A stretch of DNA of 64,000 nucleotides from Blattamonas nauphoetae (taxonomy: Eukaryota; Preaxostyla; Oxymonadida), in assembly GCA_033064195.1 (NCBI GenBank), contig JARBJD010000122.1, forward strand, positions 62,001 through 126,000, written 5' to 3'. This document shows positions 31,358 to 41,588 of this stretch, piece after piece; positions within the stretch are counted from its first letter, which is position 1; each line of letters starts with the position of its first letter. The notes beneath the pieces were generated by a model. It saw nothing but the letters and a program-made list of their open reading frames with translations. It did no database searches and had not been told where the DNA came from. The position numbers were made by a program, and so were the translations under genes.

Positions 31358-31565
31358 TGGAAGGATTTTGCGAGGTTGTCTGGGCTAAATTCATAAAAAT
31401 AGGAGGAAATTCGTTGAAGAAAATTACGAGAGAGGATACATTCTCATATAGAGGGAAGAGGATCGTAAATAAGAATGAGTCACGACGAGACGTAACATCA
31501 AAGCTTCCACCTTCAAATGAAGAAGATGTGAGGGCGGAACTTGTGCTTTTCCGTTCGTCCTCCAT
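31350..31565 (-). other. Candidate 5' exon of the TmcB-like gene
   Basis: An ATG-led frame (31565) contains F-L-F-T-I-L-F-P-L-Y-E-N-V, the kind of N-terminus TmcB-like proteins carry before their first membrane span. It lies one frame away from the main gene. Either a non-obvious intron or a base error separates them. Confidence 0.4.
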
Positions 31566-31767
31566 GAAGGCGGTCCAGTGTTTCGCTTTTGAGAAATAGT
31601 GGTAGTTTAAGGGTTCCCATTATTCGGGATTATTCGTTCAACAAGGTCCAATAACAAGAGAATACGACAATTATCAATTAATTACTGAAAAAGTTTTCAA
31701 ACAAGTGCAATTTCCAGATAACTCTTTGGAGAAGATGCATTCGCTGGTTCAGAATCTCATCCCCTTC

Positions 31768-32200
31768 TTCTCGTCAAAATGAGATGCACTCCTCGTTCAG
31801 ATTGTTGCAAGCCATCCACGCTTTGGTTGAGATATGTCCTTCTTTTTTGTGATTTCCGTTTTTGTGGCATCCACAGATTCTTCTCTCTTTCTTTCATCTC
31901 ACAATCCCTGTTTCTCTTTCGCTGGACTGAGCCATGTCGACATTAGACGGGCACCACTCTCGTCCCGCTGTTTCCACATGCCATTTCCGAACACACATGT
32001 CGTTCTGATGTCATCGAAAGGGGTGCGAATTGTCGCCTCTCTTCTTCTGTCATTCAGACTCCGAAGTGTGACTCGTCCACATTGTGAAGGCTCTGGCTGC
32101 ACTTGCTTTGTTGTTTGCTGTCGGAAAGAGAACATTATGGATGTGTGGACGTCGACTCAGAGACAATCGATGAATGTCCAGCTTGCCAGACAGGCAATAA
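31768..32200 (+). promoter_or_regulatory. Shared upstream module of ARM-family genes (middle)
   Basis: A diverged inverted copy of 18700-19035, located upstream of the ARM gene at 32336 in the same relative orientation. It carries GCCAGACAGGCAA near 32187, the counterpart of GCCAGGCAGGAAC upstream of the other copies. The short frame it contains is not conserved between copies. Confidence 0.6.
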
Positions 32201-32335
32201 TTTGTTGTCATTGATGTTTGGATTGTTTAATCTCTTTGTATTGATAACATTTCGTGGAATGGTTCGTGTATAATGCAACTAGTTCTTTTCACATTGAGAA
32301 GTGATGGACTGTGGGAAGATCCTCCTTCGTTTTGA

Positions 32336-33889
32336 ATGGAAGAAGAATCAGAAACTCTGAACAAACCAAATGATACTTGTTTGAATGATTCACGGAAATT
32401 GAATTCAACAGTTGATCTAGAACGTGAACCATTCCTCAATTTCGCTCTCTATTCACATTCGTCATTTGATGAGAAATCAGCGATTTACAATTCGCTTTTG
32501 GCCCTCATTAAAGCTGAACACCCGTTCGATGCTACCCTTCAAGACAGAACTGTTCGATTTCTGAAGGACCTGGAACCAGAGTGGGGCGAAGAAGATCATG
32601 GAGATCAACTCATCCTGGATCTCGTTCACTCTTCAGCTGGATCGCCTTCTGGCTTTATCAACAGCATCGTCATTTTGCTGTCATCTTCCCACTCGACTGT
32701 GATTACAGCAGCATTGTCATTTCTTCGCCACACTTTCGAGAATTCGTCACCCCAAATTCAATATCGTCTCGTGGAGTCAGATCTCGTCACCAAGCTGTTA
32801 ACGACTGTTCAACCTCACACACTGCAAATTTCAGGAAAGCCAGTGATATTCGACAAACTTCTCAGATTCGTCAGAAATTGTGGCGACCTCGCACATCCAT
32901 CACGTCTCATAGTGGTGTCACCAAACCGTCCGGCGTCACCAATCCGGCCTTTTTTCTGTGAGGGACTATTTTGGTCAAACTAAGAACAAAATAAAATTTT
33001 AGCATTATACTCCCACCCGATCCCGAGAAAACCTCAAAATACGTTTTACGTTACGAATGCACACATTTTTTTCAACTTTTTGCGGTCATTTCTCCACAAC
33101 CAGCCATCCGTTTTAAATCAAATAAAAGGCATAATAGTCGGATAGATCTCGACAAAAGATGAACAAAAAATAAAAGGATTTTTTTCCTAAGAATATTTTG
33201 TCGAGAAAAATTTGGGTTTTTTCCGATCTTCCCAAATACGCAGAATTTTTTCTCCAAATTTTTGCAAAAATGTTCGTTTCACCAAAAAAACGTTTTGCGA
33301 AAATTTTCATCGAAATTGATTTACTGGTTGTTGAGATATTGCCGAAACGATGTTTTTCATCGGGCAAAAGGGGGTATTTTGAGGATTTCTCGGGATCGCG
33401 TGGGAGTATAATTCTTAAATTTCAGATTTTTCTTAGTTTGACCGATATTGATTTTTCCAGAAAAAAGGCCGGATTGGTGACATGGGACATATTGGTGACA
33501 CAACTATCAGTGACCTTAGTATCACTGATACAGTCGACGCATTCGATCATTGTGAACTGATCTTTCGGAAGGTCGTGCTTCCATCGTCTCTATTTGTGAT
33601 GGCATTCTCATGTTGTGTCTCGATCGTCGAAAGGGACTATGATCTCTGGGTGTTCTTCGGTGACCTCGACTATTCGCTTCAAGAATGGAAGGTTGAAGGC
33701 CCAGAAGTGACCCAATCTGGGAAACGGATGATGCAAGCTCTGTTTTCGGAAGGCTTCGAAGACATACTCGAACAGACACTGATGCACAACGAGGGAGGTC
33801 ATGGATTCAAAATTGTTGAAGATTGTTACTACATCTCACAATTGTTGGGATTGAATGTGGAATTCACTGAGAGGTTGCGTCACCGATGA
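32336..33889 (+). pseudogene. ARM/HEAT-like gene interrupted by a 597-bp foldback element
   Basis: ATG at 32336, 14 bases after TGGGAAGATC. The first part (32336-32909) reads E-P-F-L-N-F, I-Y-N-S-L-L-A-L-I-K and onward to D-L-A-H-P-S-R-L. After the element the frame resumes at 33510 as S-D-L-S-I-T-D-T-V-D and runs to 33889. Omitting the element and one TCA gives P-S-R-L-S-D-L-S-I-T in frame, matching P-K-S-L-S-S-L-H-I-T of the gene at 35705. The second part lacks about 60 residues of the family between L-P-S-S-L-F and V-M-A-F-S, so the gene was already shortened. As it stands translation ends inside the element. The element contains possible splice acceptors, so removal as an intron cannot be ruled out. 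Confidence 0.8.
32910..33506. mobile_element. 597-bp foldback MITE, superfamily uncertain
   Basis: Flanked by a 3-bp duplication TCA (32907-32909 and 33507-33509). Terminal inverted repeats extend for more than 100 bases, starting TAGTGGTGTCACCAA on the left and TAGTTGTGTCACCAA on the right. They include a second GTCACCAATCCGGCC block and a shared ATTATACTCCCAC block, and similarity continues weakly toward the centre. There is no coding capacity beyond chance frames. TSD length would fit CACTA or PIF/Harbinger, but the tips match neither consensus well. Confidence 0.85.
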
Positions 33890-33915
33890 CTAATCGAACT
33901 GCATCTCTCGACTGA

Positions 33916-34248
33916 CTCCAACTCATTTCTGTGGACTCTCCTCGGATGTTGGGGATGCTGTGATTGCTGGTCCAGACGAACAGATTCTGAGATCGCCTCC
34001 AATCGTCCAGAAATGGTTTACTCTTTTGGGTTGGTCGTTCTCAGCGCGGCTGTCTTTTACTGTCACATCGTCAACCGTCCTCTCTCCACACAATTCATTG
34101 CGTCCCTGAACGATGCGTTGTGACCAGATTATCCATCCCAATCTCGACTTTTGAACCATCTCTGAAGCACATCTCGTTTATCTCGTCGAAATGGGATGCA
34201 CCCCACGTTCCTACCATCATATCGCCATCCGCAATCTGTTTGAAGTGT
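33916..34248 (+). repeat. 333-bp perfect direct repeat, copy 1
   Basis: Identical base for base, as far as I can compare, with 36827-37159. Both copies lie directly downstream of an ARM-family gene on the same strand. Conceptual translations contain stops. It looks like a recently duplicated or converted 3' module. Confidence 0.9.
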
Positions 34249-35570
34249 GTACTCTTTTTTGTTCTTCATTCACTCCTCCTCCTTTCTTGTCTCATCTCTT
34301 CATCCTCCTTTTCTCTCCTTCTCCCATCCCAGCACGCAGCGTGCATTGGGCCTTGCCAACATATCCTCACATTCGTTCCTGCTGACTCAATTTGGGTGAT
34401 TCTCTTTGAAAAATCGCAAAACACTAATGTGCGTCACCAAAAATTATTTTTTGCGGAATTACCATTCGTCTGTTCAGTCGACTGAAAATGAGTGAATTAC
34501 CGGATTTCAAGGAAGATCGCGTTCGATATCTCCTTTTTTTGTTCAGGACTCTTCTGCACATTTTTTGTAACAAAACAGGTCCAAAGACAAACTACCGATA
34601 ATTTACAACAGAAAAAACCAATTCTGTGTGAGAGCACTGGTATAAACTCCTCCATTGAAGAAAAAGACACGAAAAGTGCGGATTGACATATTCAATATTC
34701 TCGATATATTAGGTCCGTAACATTTGTTGAACGTGTCTAACAGAGACTCTCTGAGGGAAATACTGAAGGACCATGGTGTTTGAGGCGAGGTAGTACAGAT
34801 TGATGACGATTGAAAAATGAGCATTCATTTTTGGGTCTACAAGACCAGAAATGCATGAATAAAGACATACCAGCGAGCGAAAACTATCGATAACATCCGA
34901 TTGAACGATTTATGTGAGAGTTATCTCGTTGTGCTCATTGTTCCGGCGCACCTCAAAAAAATCCCGAGTATCTGAACGTGAGAAAGAAAGAAACGGTACA
35001 AACCATGTTGTGAGTGTGTAATCCACAGTTTGATGTCGGTTTCATCATTGATATATATATCGAACAGAAGTCTGATGGGTGATTAGTCGCCTGAGCATCG
35101 GATCCGCGATAAAGTTCGCCAACATGAAGAAAAGACGAAATTCACACCTTGAACATGGAGAGAGCACCTGTGACGGTGAGTAGAGGGTATTTGTCGATGA
35201 ATATCAACGTACAGGCGCTGGAGTGACGGATGCGATTTTTGAAAAAGAATCACCCATTTTCTTGCTTTTCTGAACACGAACTCTATTTCAATGAACTGGT
35301 CGGTATCGATCTTGAACAAAGCCCCACTTGCATCCCAATTGTGTGAACATGCCGTTTTCGGAACAATTCTGTTCCATTCATCTCTTCGCCGTGAACAAGA
35401 ATCGACGCCTCTTTTAGTCCGTCCATCACACTCTCAACTCTTCAGTTTTCACAATTTGAAATTGTTGGCTTCGGCTGCGTTGGTGGTTGGTTTGGAAATT
35501 GATTATTGTTCGGATGTGAACATCGTCTGAGAAACTCACATCAAAAGAGGAACACGCCAGACAGGAACGT
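34249..35570. other. Long gene-free stretch
   Basis: AT-rich sequence between two ARM-family genes, with only short frames. From about 34250 to 34370 it is pyrimidine-rich (CTCCTCC, CTTCTC). A CGCCAGACAGGAACG element near 35553, matching the upstream elements of the other ARM genes, marks the promoter side of the gene at 35705. Nothing else recognised. Confidence 0.45.
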
Positions 35571-35704
35571 GTTTGTTGCCAGTGAGAATTCATTTCATTC
35601 TTCTCTTAACCTTCATTTCCTTTGTTTGGAGACTTCATTTGTTGTTCAAGTGTTCGTCGGTTTTCCTTTCTGACGACCAATGGGATGATCCTCCTCTCTT
35701 TTCA

Positions 35705-36799
35705 ATGGACAATGAAACACTTTCTTTAAAAGCTTCTAACGATACCTTATCGACTGAATCTCAGAAATCACCTTCAATTATCGTGGTTAACGAAGAACCT
35801 TTCCTGTCTTTCGATCCGAAATCAAAATTGTCGTTTGAAGACAAATCCAGAGTTTACAATTCCTTAGTTGCACTGGTGAAAGCTGCATATCCTTTTGACA
35901 GTGCCCTTCAAGACCGAGCCGCACAATTTCTGAAGTGCCTCGAGCCGAAATGGAGGGATAAGCCAGATCATGCAGACAACCTTGTGACTGACCTCGTTCC
36001 CTCTTCAGACGGATCGCATTCTGGCTTTATCGACAGCATCGTCATTTTGCTGTCATCTCCCCACTCGTCTATAGTTGAGGCAACGATGTCGTTCCTCAAC
36101 AAAACAACAACCCAATCATCGCCTGCAATTCGAAAAGGTCTCGTGGAGTCTGATCTGATCAACAAACTTTTAGCCACTGTTCGACCTCACACACTGCCAC
36201 TTTCAGGAAATGACGAGATATTCAACAATTTGACAAAAATCATCGGTAATAGCATCTATCTCGCATCTCCAAAATCTCTCAGCAGCCTTCACATCACAAC
36301 TTCAGTCGACAAACAATACTATCGTGAAATGATCTTCCAGAAGGTCGTGATCGCATCGGGTCAATTTGTGTCATTTCTGATCTCAAATCGATACTCCCTC
36401 GATGAAGACTTATTATTCTCCTTCATGTCTCTATTAGCAACAGGCCTTCGAATAAGCCTATTTCATCGTCCAACATTAGAGTTTGTTCTCGCATCTCCGA
36501 TTGCGATGACACTGTCAAGTTGTCTCTCGTTCTTCGAAGATGATCATGTTCTCTGGATGACTCTCAACTCCATCCAACATTTACTGAAAGAATGGGAGGA
36601 AGAATGCCTAGAAGTGGTCCAATCTGGGAAACGGATCTTGCACGCTCTTTTCTCGGAAGGCTTCGAAGACACACTCGAACATTTGGTCATGAACGACAAA
36701 GGCGGAGATGATGGTCGCAGTGTTGACGATTATTGTCGCTCGGTCTCCCAAATTCTGGGATCGAATGTGGAAAGACCGCAATGGTTGGATCTCAGGTGA
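35705..36799 (+). CDS. ARM/HEAT-like family protein
   Basis: A 364-residue, uninterrupted family member. ATG at 35705 is 14 bases after TGGGATGATC; the frame is open upstream but unconserved there. Landmarks in order: E-P-F-L-S-F-D-P-K-S, D-K-S-R-V-Y-N-S-L-V-A-L-V-K, R-A-A-Q-F-L-K-C-L-E-P-K-W, T-D-L-V-P-S-S, E-M-I-F-Q-K-V-V, L-R-I-S-L-F-H-R-P-T-L-E-F-V-L-A-S-P, L-S-F-F-E-D-D and G-K-R-I-L-H-A-L-F-S-E-G-F-E-D-T-L-E. It serves as the best reference for the broken paralogs in this window because every conserved block is present. Function unknown, likely a helical scaffold. The 333-bp repeat starts 27 bases after its stop. Confidence 0.82.
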   Translation: MDNETLSLKASNDTLSTESQKSPSIIVVNEEPFLSFDPKSKLSFEDKSRVYNSLVALVKAAYPFDSALQDRAAQFLKCLEPKWRDKPDHADNLVTDLVPSSDGSHSGFIDSIVILLSSPHSSIVEATMSFLNKTTTQSSPAIRKGLVESDLINKLLATVRPHTLPLSGNDEIFNNLTKIIGNSIYLASPKSLSSLHITTSVDKQYYREMIFQKVVIASGQFVSFLISNRYSLDEDLLFSFMSLLATGLRISLFHRPTLEFVLASPIAMTLSSCLSFFEDDHVLWMTLNSIQHLLKEWEEECLEVVQSGKRILHALFSEGFEDTLEHLVMNDKGGDDGRSVDDYCRSVSQILGSNVERPQWLDLR

Positions 36800-36826
36800 C
36801 ACGCCGAAGCCACCTCTCTCGAATGG

Positions 36827-37159
36827 CTCCAACTCATTTCTGTGGACTCTCCTCGGATGTTGGGGATGCTGTGATTGCTGGTCCAGACGAACAGATTCTG
36901 AGATCGCCTCCAATCGTCCAGAAATGGTTTACTCTTTTGGGTTGGTCGTTCTCAGCGCGGCTGTCTTTTACTGTCACATCGTCAACCGTCCTCTCTCCAC
37001 ACAATTCATTGCGTCCCTGAACGATGCGTTGTGACCAGATTATCCATCCCAATCTCGACTTTTGAACCATCTCTGAAGCACATCTCGTTTATCTCGTCGA
37101 AATGGGATGCACCCCACGTTCCTACCATCATATCGCCATCCGCAATCTGTTTGAAGTGT
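36827..37159 (+). repeat. 333-bp perfect direct repeat, copy 2
   Basis: Second copy of 33916-34248. The sequences diverge immediately on both sides of the repeat, which gives sharp borders. Confidence 0.9.
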
Positions 37160-37551
37160 GGTCTCCCTTTTTGGTCTTTATCTGTTTGTAACATCGACAT
37201 TTTCTATGTTTTGGTCTCTTTGTCATCCTCTCCATTTGTCTCGTCTCTTCATCCTCCTTTTCTCTCATTCTCTCTCATTCTCTCCCCAGCCGCTCAAAAC
37301 AGGATTTGGGTCCTTGTTGTGCAAACTGATTTTTTTGTGACGAAGAATCGTTGTTCATCTCCACCTCACAAAACGACGAGTTTGCCCTCCACATTCCGTC
37401 ATTCGTTGAAGTTCAATCGATATCTGGTGGACAATTCTTGATTTGTTCTGCCCGTCCTCTGTTTCAGTGACGCTTTTTCTGGCCTCTCACAACTCGCATA
37501 CTCATCCACTGAACTGGACGATATCACACTTAAATGAATCGAAACTATCAT

Positions 37552-37800
37552 CCCGCTGTTTCCGCATGCCATTTCCGAACACACATGCCGTTCTCATGTC
37601 ATCGAGATGGGTGCGAATTGTCGCCTCTCTTCTTCTGTCATTCAGACTCCGAAGTGTGACTCGTCCACATTTTGAATGCTCTGGCTGCACTTGCTTTGTT
37701 GTTTGCTGTCGGAAGGAGAACAAGCTGGATGCGTGAATGTTGGTGCAGAGTGTGAAACTCTGAGCGAAGATGCGATTGCCAGGCAGGAACTTAAACCTCG
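37552..37800 (+). promoter_or_regulatory. Shared upstream module of ARM-family genes (right)
   Basis: Counterpart of 18570-18815, upstream of the ARM gene at 37930. It contains GCCAGGCAGGAAC near 37778. Confidence 0.6.
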
Positions 37801-37929
37801 TCAACGATGTTTGACTTCATTCTGCATTTCAGCTTGATGGTATTCTGATGAACAATTTGTGAATTGTGCCATTGGTTTGTTGTGGATGTGACAATGCGGA
37901 CGAGTGGGATGATCTTCATCACAGTTTCA

Positions 37930-39006
37930 ATGTCATTAAAAGAACATTCATTAAGCTCATCCTTTGCTGCCTCTCTGAATTGTCCACAGGAATCACATTC
38001 AATTGTCAAGCCAGAAGAAGAACCTTTCTTGAAATTCGACCCGAACTCACTTTTGTCGTTTGAGGACAAATCTCGAGTTTACTGTTCGCTTGTCGCGCTC
38101 GTGAAGGAGGGGTTTCCCTTTGACAACACTCTTCAATACAGAGCCGCCTTGTTTTTGGGGAGTCTCCGACCGAAATGGGACGAAGACGAACTTTTTGTGA
38201 CAAAACTGGTGACAGACCTCGTTCCATCCTCGCCCGACTCGCCTTCTGGTTTTGTTGAGAGCATTGTCACTCTCTTTTCATCTCGCCACTCGACATTGAA
38301 GTTCGCAGCGTTGACATTCCTGCTGGCAGTAACGAAAGAGTCATCGCCACAAATTCTATATCGGCTCGTGGGGGCAGATCTCGTCGCCAATATGTTCGAA
38401 ACTGTTCGACCTCACACACTGCCAATCTCTCGCAATGAACCGATGATGACCTACCTCGTGAGAGTCATCAAGTGTTTCCTCGCCCTCGCAGAACCATTTA
38501 CTCTCAGGCGAATTGGCATCACTTCAGCAGTCGACGAACACAGCCATCGTGAAATGATCTTTCAGAAGGTCGTTCTTCCATCGTCTCACTTTCTGGCTTT
38601 TCTGACTTCAAATCAGCCCCTTCTCAGTGAACACTTTTCATCTTCGTTCATGGATGCATTGTGCCAGATCATTGGAATCGGCCCATTTCACAGTCCAACA
38701 TTGGAGTTTGTTCTGGCTTCTCCAGTTGTGATGGCATTCTCAAGTTGTCTCTCGTTCGTTGAAGACCAAACTCAGATCCGCTCTGCTCTCGGCAACCTGA
38801 CATATTTCCTCGAAGAATGGACAAACAAAAGCCCAGAAATGATGGAATGTGGGAAACGGATGATGCAAGCTCTGTTTTCGGAGAACCTCGAAGACGCACT
38901 GGAGCAGATGATGAGAAGCAGGTACGAACACTTTAGCTCGGGTATTGCTGAAGAAAGTCGGGCGCTCTCGCGATCTCTGGGAGCAAATATGGAGAGATAT
39001 ACCTGA
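37930..39006 (+). CDS. ARM/HEAT-like family protein (arm B' copy)
   Basis: A 358-residue protein, the mirror copy of 18437-17361, with the same length, start context (TGGGATGATC about 15 bases upstream) and stop. Differences are scattered substitutions such as Gly for Glu after R-L-V. Both copies keep an uninterrupted frame, which argues that each is still functional or that the duplication is recent. Confidence 0.82.
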   Translation: MSLKEHSLSSSFAASLNCPQESHSIVKPEEEPFLKFDPNSLLSFEDKSRVYCSLVALVKEGFPFDNTLQYRAALFLGSLRPKWDEDELFVTKLVTDLVPSSPDSPSGFVESIVTLFSSRHSTLKFAALTFLLAVTKESSPQILYRLVGADLVANMFETVRPHTLPISRNEPMMTYLVRVIKCFLALAEPFTLRRIGITSAVDEHSHREMIFQKVVLPSSHFLAFLTSNQPLLSEHFSSSFMDALCQIIGIGPFHSPTLEFVLASPVVMAFSSCLSFVEDQTQIRSALGNLTYFLEEWTNKSPEMMECGKRMMQALFSENLEDALEQMMRSRYEHFSSGIAEESRALSRSLGANMERYT

Positions 39007-39695
39007 TCAGCTCACCGAAAGCAATCCGCAACAAGCTCCGATGGATGCCACTCTCAACCCCTTTCCACGTCATCTCTTGTGCCAGCGCTTGTTTTGCTCG
39101 GATGCTTTGCACAGATGCGTCCACAATCAGCAATCTTCTCCAGACAGACAAGAACGACATCATCTTCTCTCCTCGTCTGTCTCAACGACAGTGTCGTTCT
39201 GTGCCACTTCTGCCGCTATCTTCTCTCAAACTGTTCCTCCTGTTTGTCCACAGTGCGTTTGGAGCCCGTACTCTTTCCTAATATCAACATTTCATCCATC
39301 ACGAAACTCATCACTTTTCTCGTCGACGACATGGATAGCACACCTCTTCTTGCGTTTTCAGAGCCATCCAAGTGTTGTTTCGTGTCTGCTCCGACTTTTT
39401 CAGATCCAGTGATTCATCCATTGCTGGCCATTCCTTGCGCTCGATCGAAGATTGGACCTCTCCAGAGATCTTGTTTGGTGATCAGCAGGCTTCGTCCAAA
39501 CATTCCACAGTATTCTTTACGCCTCCACTGCATCCTTTGAAACCACAGAAAGCCCGACTCATCTCGTCGTTCGCCACTCTCTTCAAAAACGAAGCAGGAC
39601 TCTCATTTTGTTCCTCATTGTATTGCAGATGCCGTAAACACACTTCCTCTGACATGTTTCAGGATATATCCTTCTTCAACACAGATTTCCACTGA
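39007..39695 (+). other. Conserved 3' module downstream of the ARM gene (right)
   Basis: Inverted copy of 16673-17360. Small indels change which frame is open relative to the left copy, which argues against it coding for a protein as it stands. Confidence 0.45.
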
Positions 39696-39781
39696 AATTG
39701 TGGCGAATGGAAGATCATCCCAACATGGTGAATCGGGGCGGGATCAGAAAATAGCGCATCTCGGTCAGATTATCTGAAATC

Positions 39782-41261
39782 ATGTTCGTATTCGCACTTG
39801 CAACTTTGTTTTCGCTGAGTTTTGCCAGAGACAGTGACCAGTATCTTCGCCCTCCTTTCAAGAAGGTCCCGAAACCATGGAAGAGGCCCACGAAACCATA
39901 TAAACCAGCCATCAAAACACAGTTCGAACCAATTGCAGCAGAAGACTCTGACATTGACCAAAGCTTCTGGAAGAAACTGGGAAAGGTCGCCAAGAAGATC
40001 GGGAAGGCCGCCGTGAAGGTTGGAAAGGGCGTTGTGTGCAACCGATACGGAGTGTGCCTGGAAGAGGAAGACGAAGACCTGGACCAGTTCACAATGGAAG
40101 CCGAAATTGACGAGGAAGATGAACTGAAGTTGGGGAAATTCTTGAAACAAGCAGGAAAAGTGATTGTGAAGGCTGGGAAGCAAGTGATTTGCAACGAATA
40201 TGGAGTGTGCCTGGAAGAAGACGACGATGCGATCGACGAGCTTGTGCAGGACGAGCTGGTTGACAATCTGGAGATGATTGTTGACGAAGAGATGGACCAG
40301 AGCTTCTGGAAGAAACTGGGAAAGATTGCCAAGAAAGTCGGGAAGGCCGCTGTCAAGGTTGGAAAGGAGTTGTGTGCAACCGATACGGAGTGTGCCTGGA
40401 AGAAGACGACGAAGAGCTGGACCAGTTCACGATGGAAGCCGAAGAAGAGCTGTTCGATGAAGAGGACCAACTGAAACTGAAGAAGATCTTCAAGAAGATC
40501 GGGAAGGTTGTTGTGAAGGTTGGGAAGCACGTGGCGTGCGCGAAGACGGGAGTGTGCCTTGAAGACGAGGAGGAAATGATGGACCAAGGGTTCTGGAAGA
40601 AGCTTGGGAAGATCGGGAAGAAGATAGTGAAGATTGGGGGAAGGTTGCGAAGACAGTTGTGTGCACGAAGACGGGAGTGTGCCTCGAGATGGAAGAGGAA
40701 CAGCTGGACCAAGGGTTCGGGAAGTGGCTGAAGAAGACAGCGAAGAAAGTGGGGAAGGTCGCCGTGAAGGTTGGGAAGCAAGTTGTGTGCAACAAGTACG
40801 GAGTGTGCCTGGAAGTGAACGAGCAAGACGAGGAGCTTGACGAGGGCATCGGGAAGTCGCTGAAGAAAGTGACGAAGAAGATTGTGAAGAAAGTTGTGTG
40901 CGACAAGACGGGAGTCTGCCTGATCACGGACGAATACGAAGTTGACGACGAGGAGCTTGACGAGGGCTTCCTGAAGAAGCTGGGGAAGGCAGTTGTGCAG
41001 GTTGGCAAAACAGCACTCTGCGCGAAGACGGGAGTGTGCCTGGAAGAAGAAGAGGAGCAGCTGGACCAAGGGTTCGGGAAGTGGCTGAAGAAGACAGCGA
41101 AGAAAGTGGGCAAGGTCGCCGTGAAAGTTGGGAAGCAAGTTGTGTGCAACAAGTATGGAGTGTGCTTGGAAGTGGACGAAGACCTGGAGGACGAGATCAT
41201 CGGGGGCTTCTTCCCTTGCGAGAAGAACGGGGAGAAGGCGTTCTGCAGATACGGAGAGTAA
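39782..41261 (+). pseudogene. Secreted tandem-repeat cationic protein, right copy (broken)
   Basis: Same nine-repeat design as the left copy: Lys-rich amphipathic helices ending in C-x5-C, separated by acidic linkers. Its N-terminus is an obvious 15-residue signal peptide (hydrophobic, ending F-S-L-S-F-A before R-D-S-D). The reading frame has about two breaks. The differences between the copies lie in runs of a single base, so sequencing error is as likely as decay. An antimicrobial-type role is inferred from composition and architecture only. Confidence 0.68.
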
Positions 41262-41588
41262 GACTCTCGCGCTCGTATTTATGTCAATTGTTTGACCGTT
41301 TTATGATTGGTTTTATATTTCATTCGTTGTGAATGGAATGAGTTTATGAACGCTTTTTTCAAAAGAAGAGGAAGTGGAGAAGCGAGATGAAAGAACAGAG
41401 AATGGTTGGATCGACTCGAAATGAGAAAGAGAATTTTGTGATGATAATAACACCGAATTATTTGTCCTTCGGGCAGAGTTTGGTTGACTCCTTTGATAGC
41501 AGAGTCAGATGCTATTGCGAGATTTTCATCAATTCCCTTAATTTGGCATCACCCCCAACTTGTCTCGTCTGTCAGAAGGTTATCCACG

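Noticed and set aside
33198-33560. A 120-codon frame inside the 597-bp foldback element
   Set aside because: It is Phe/Lys-rich from AT-rich inverted repeats, with no transposase motif; a chance frame.
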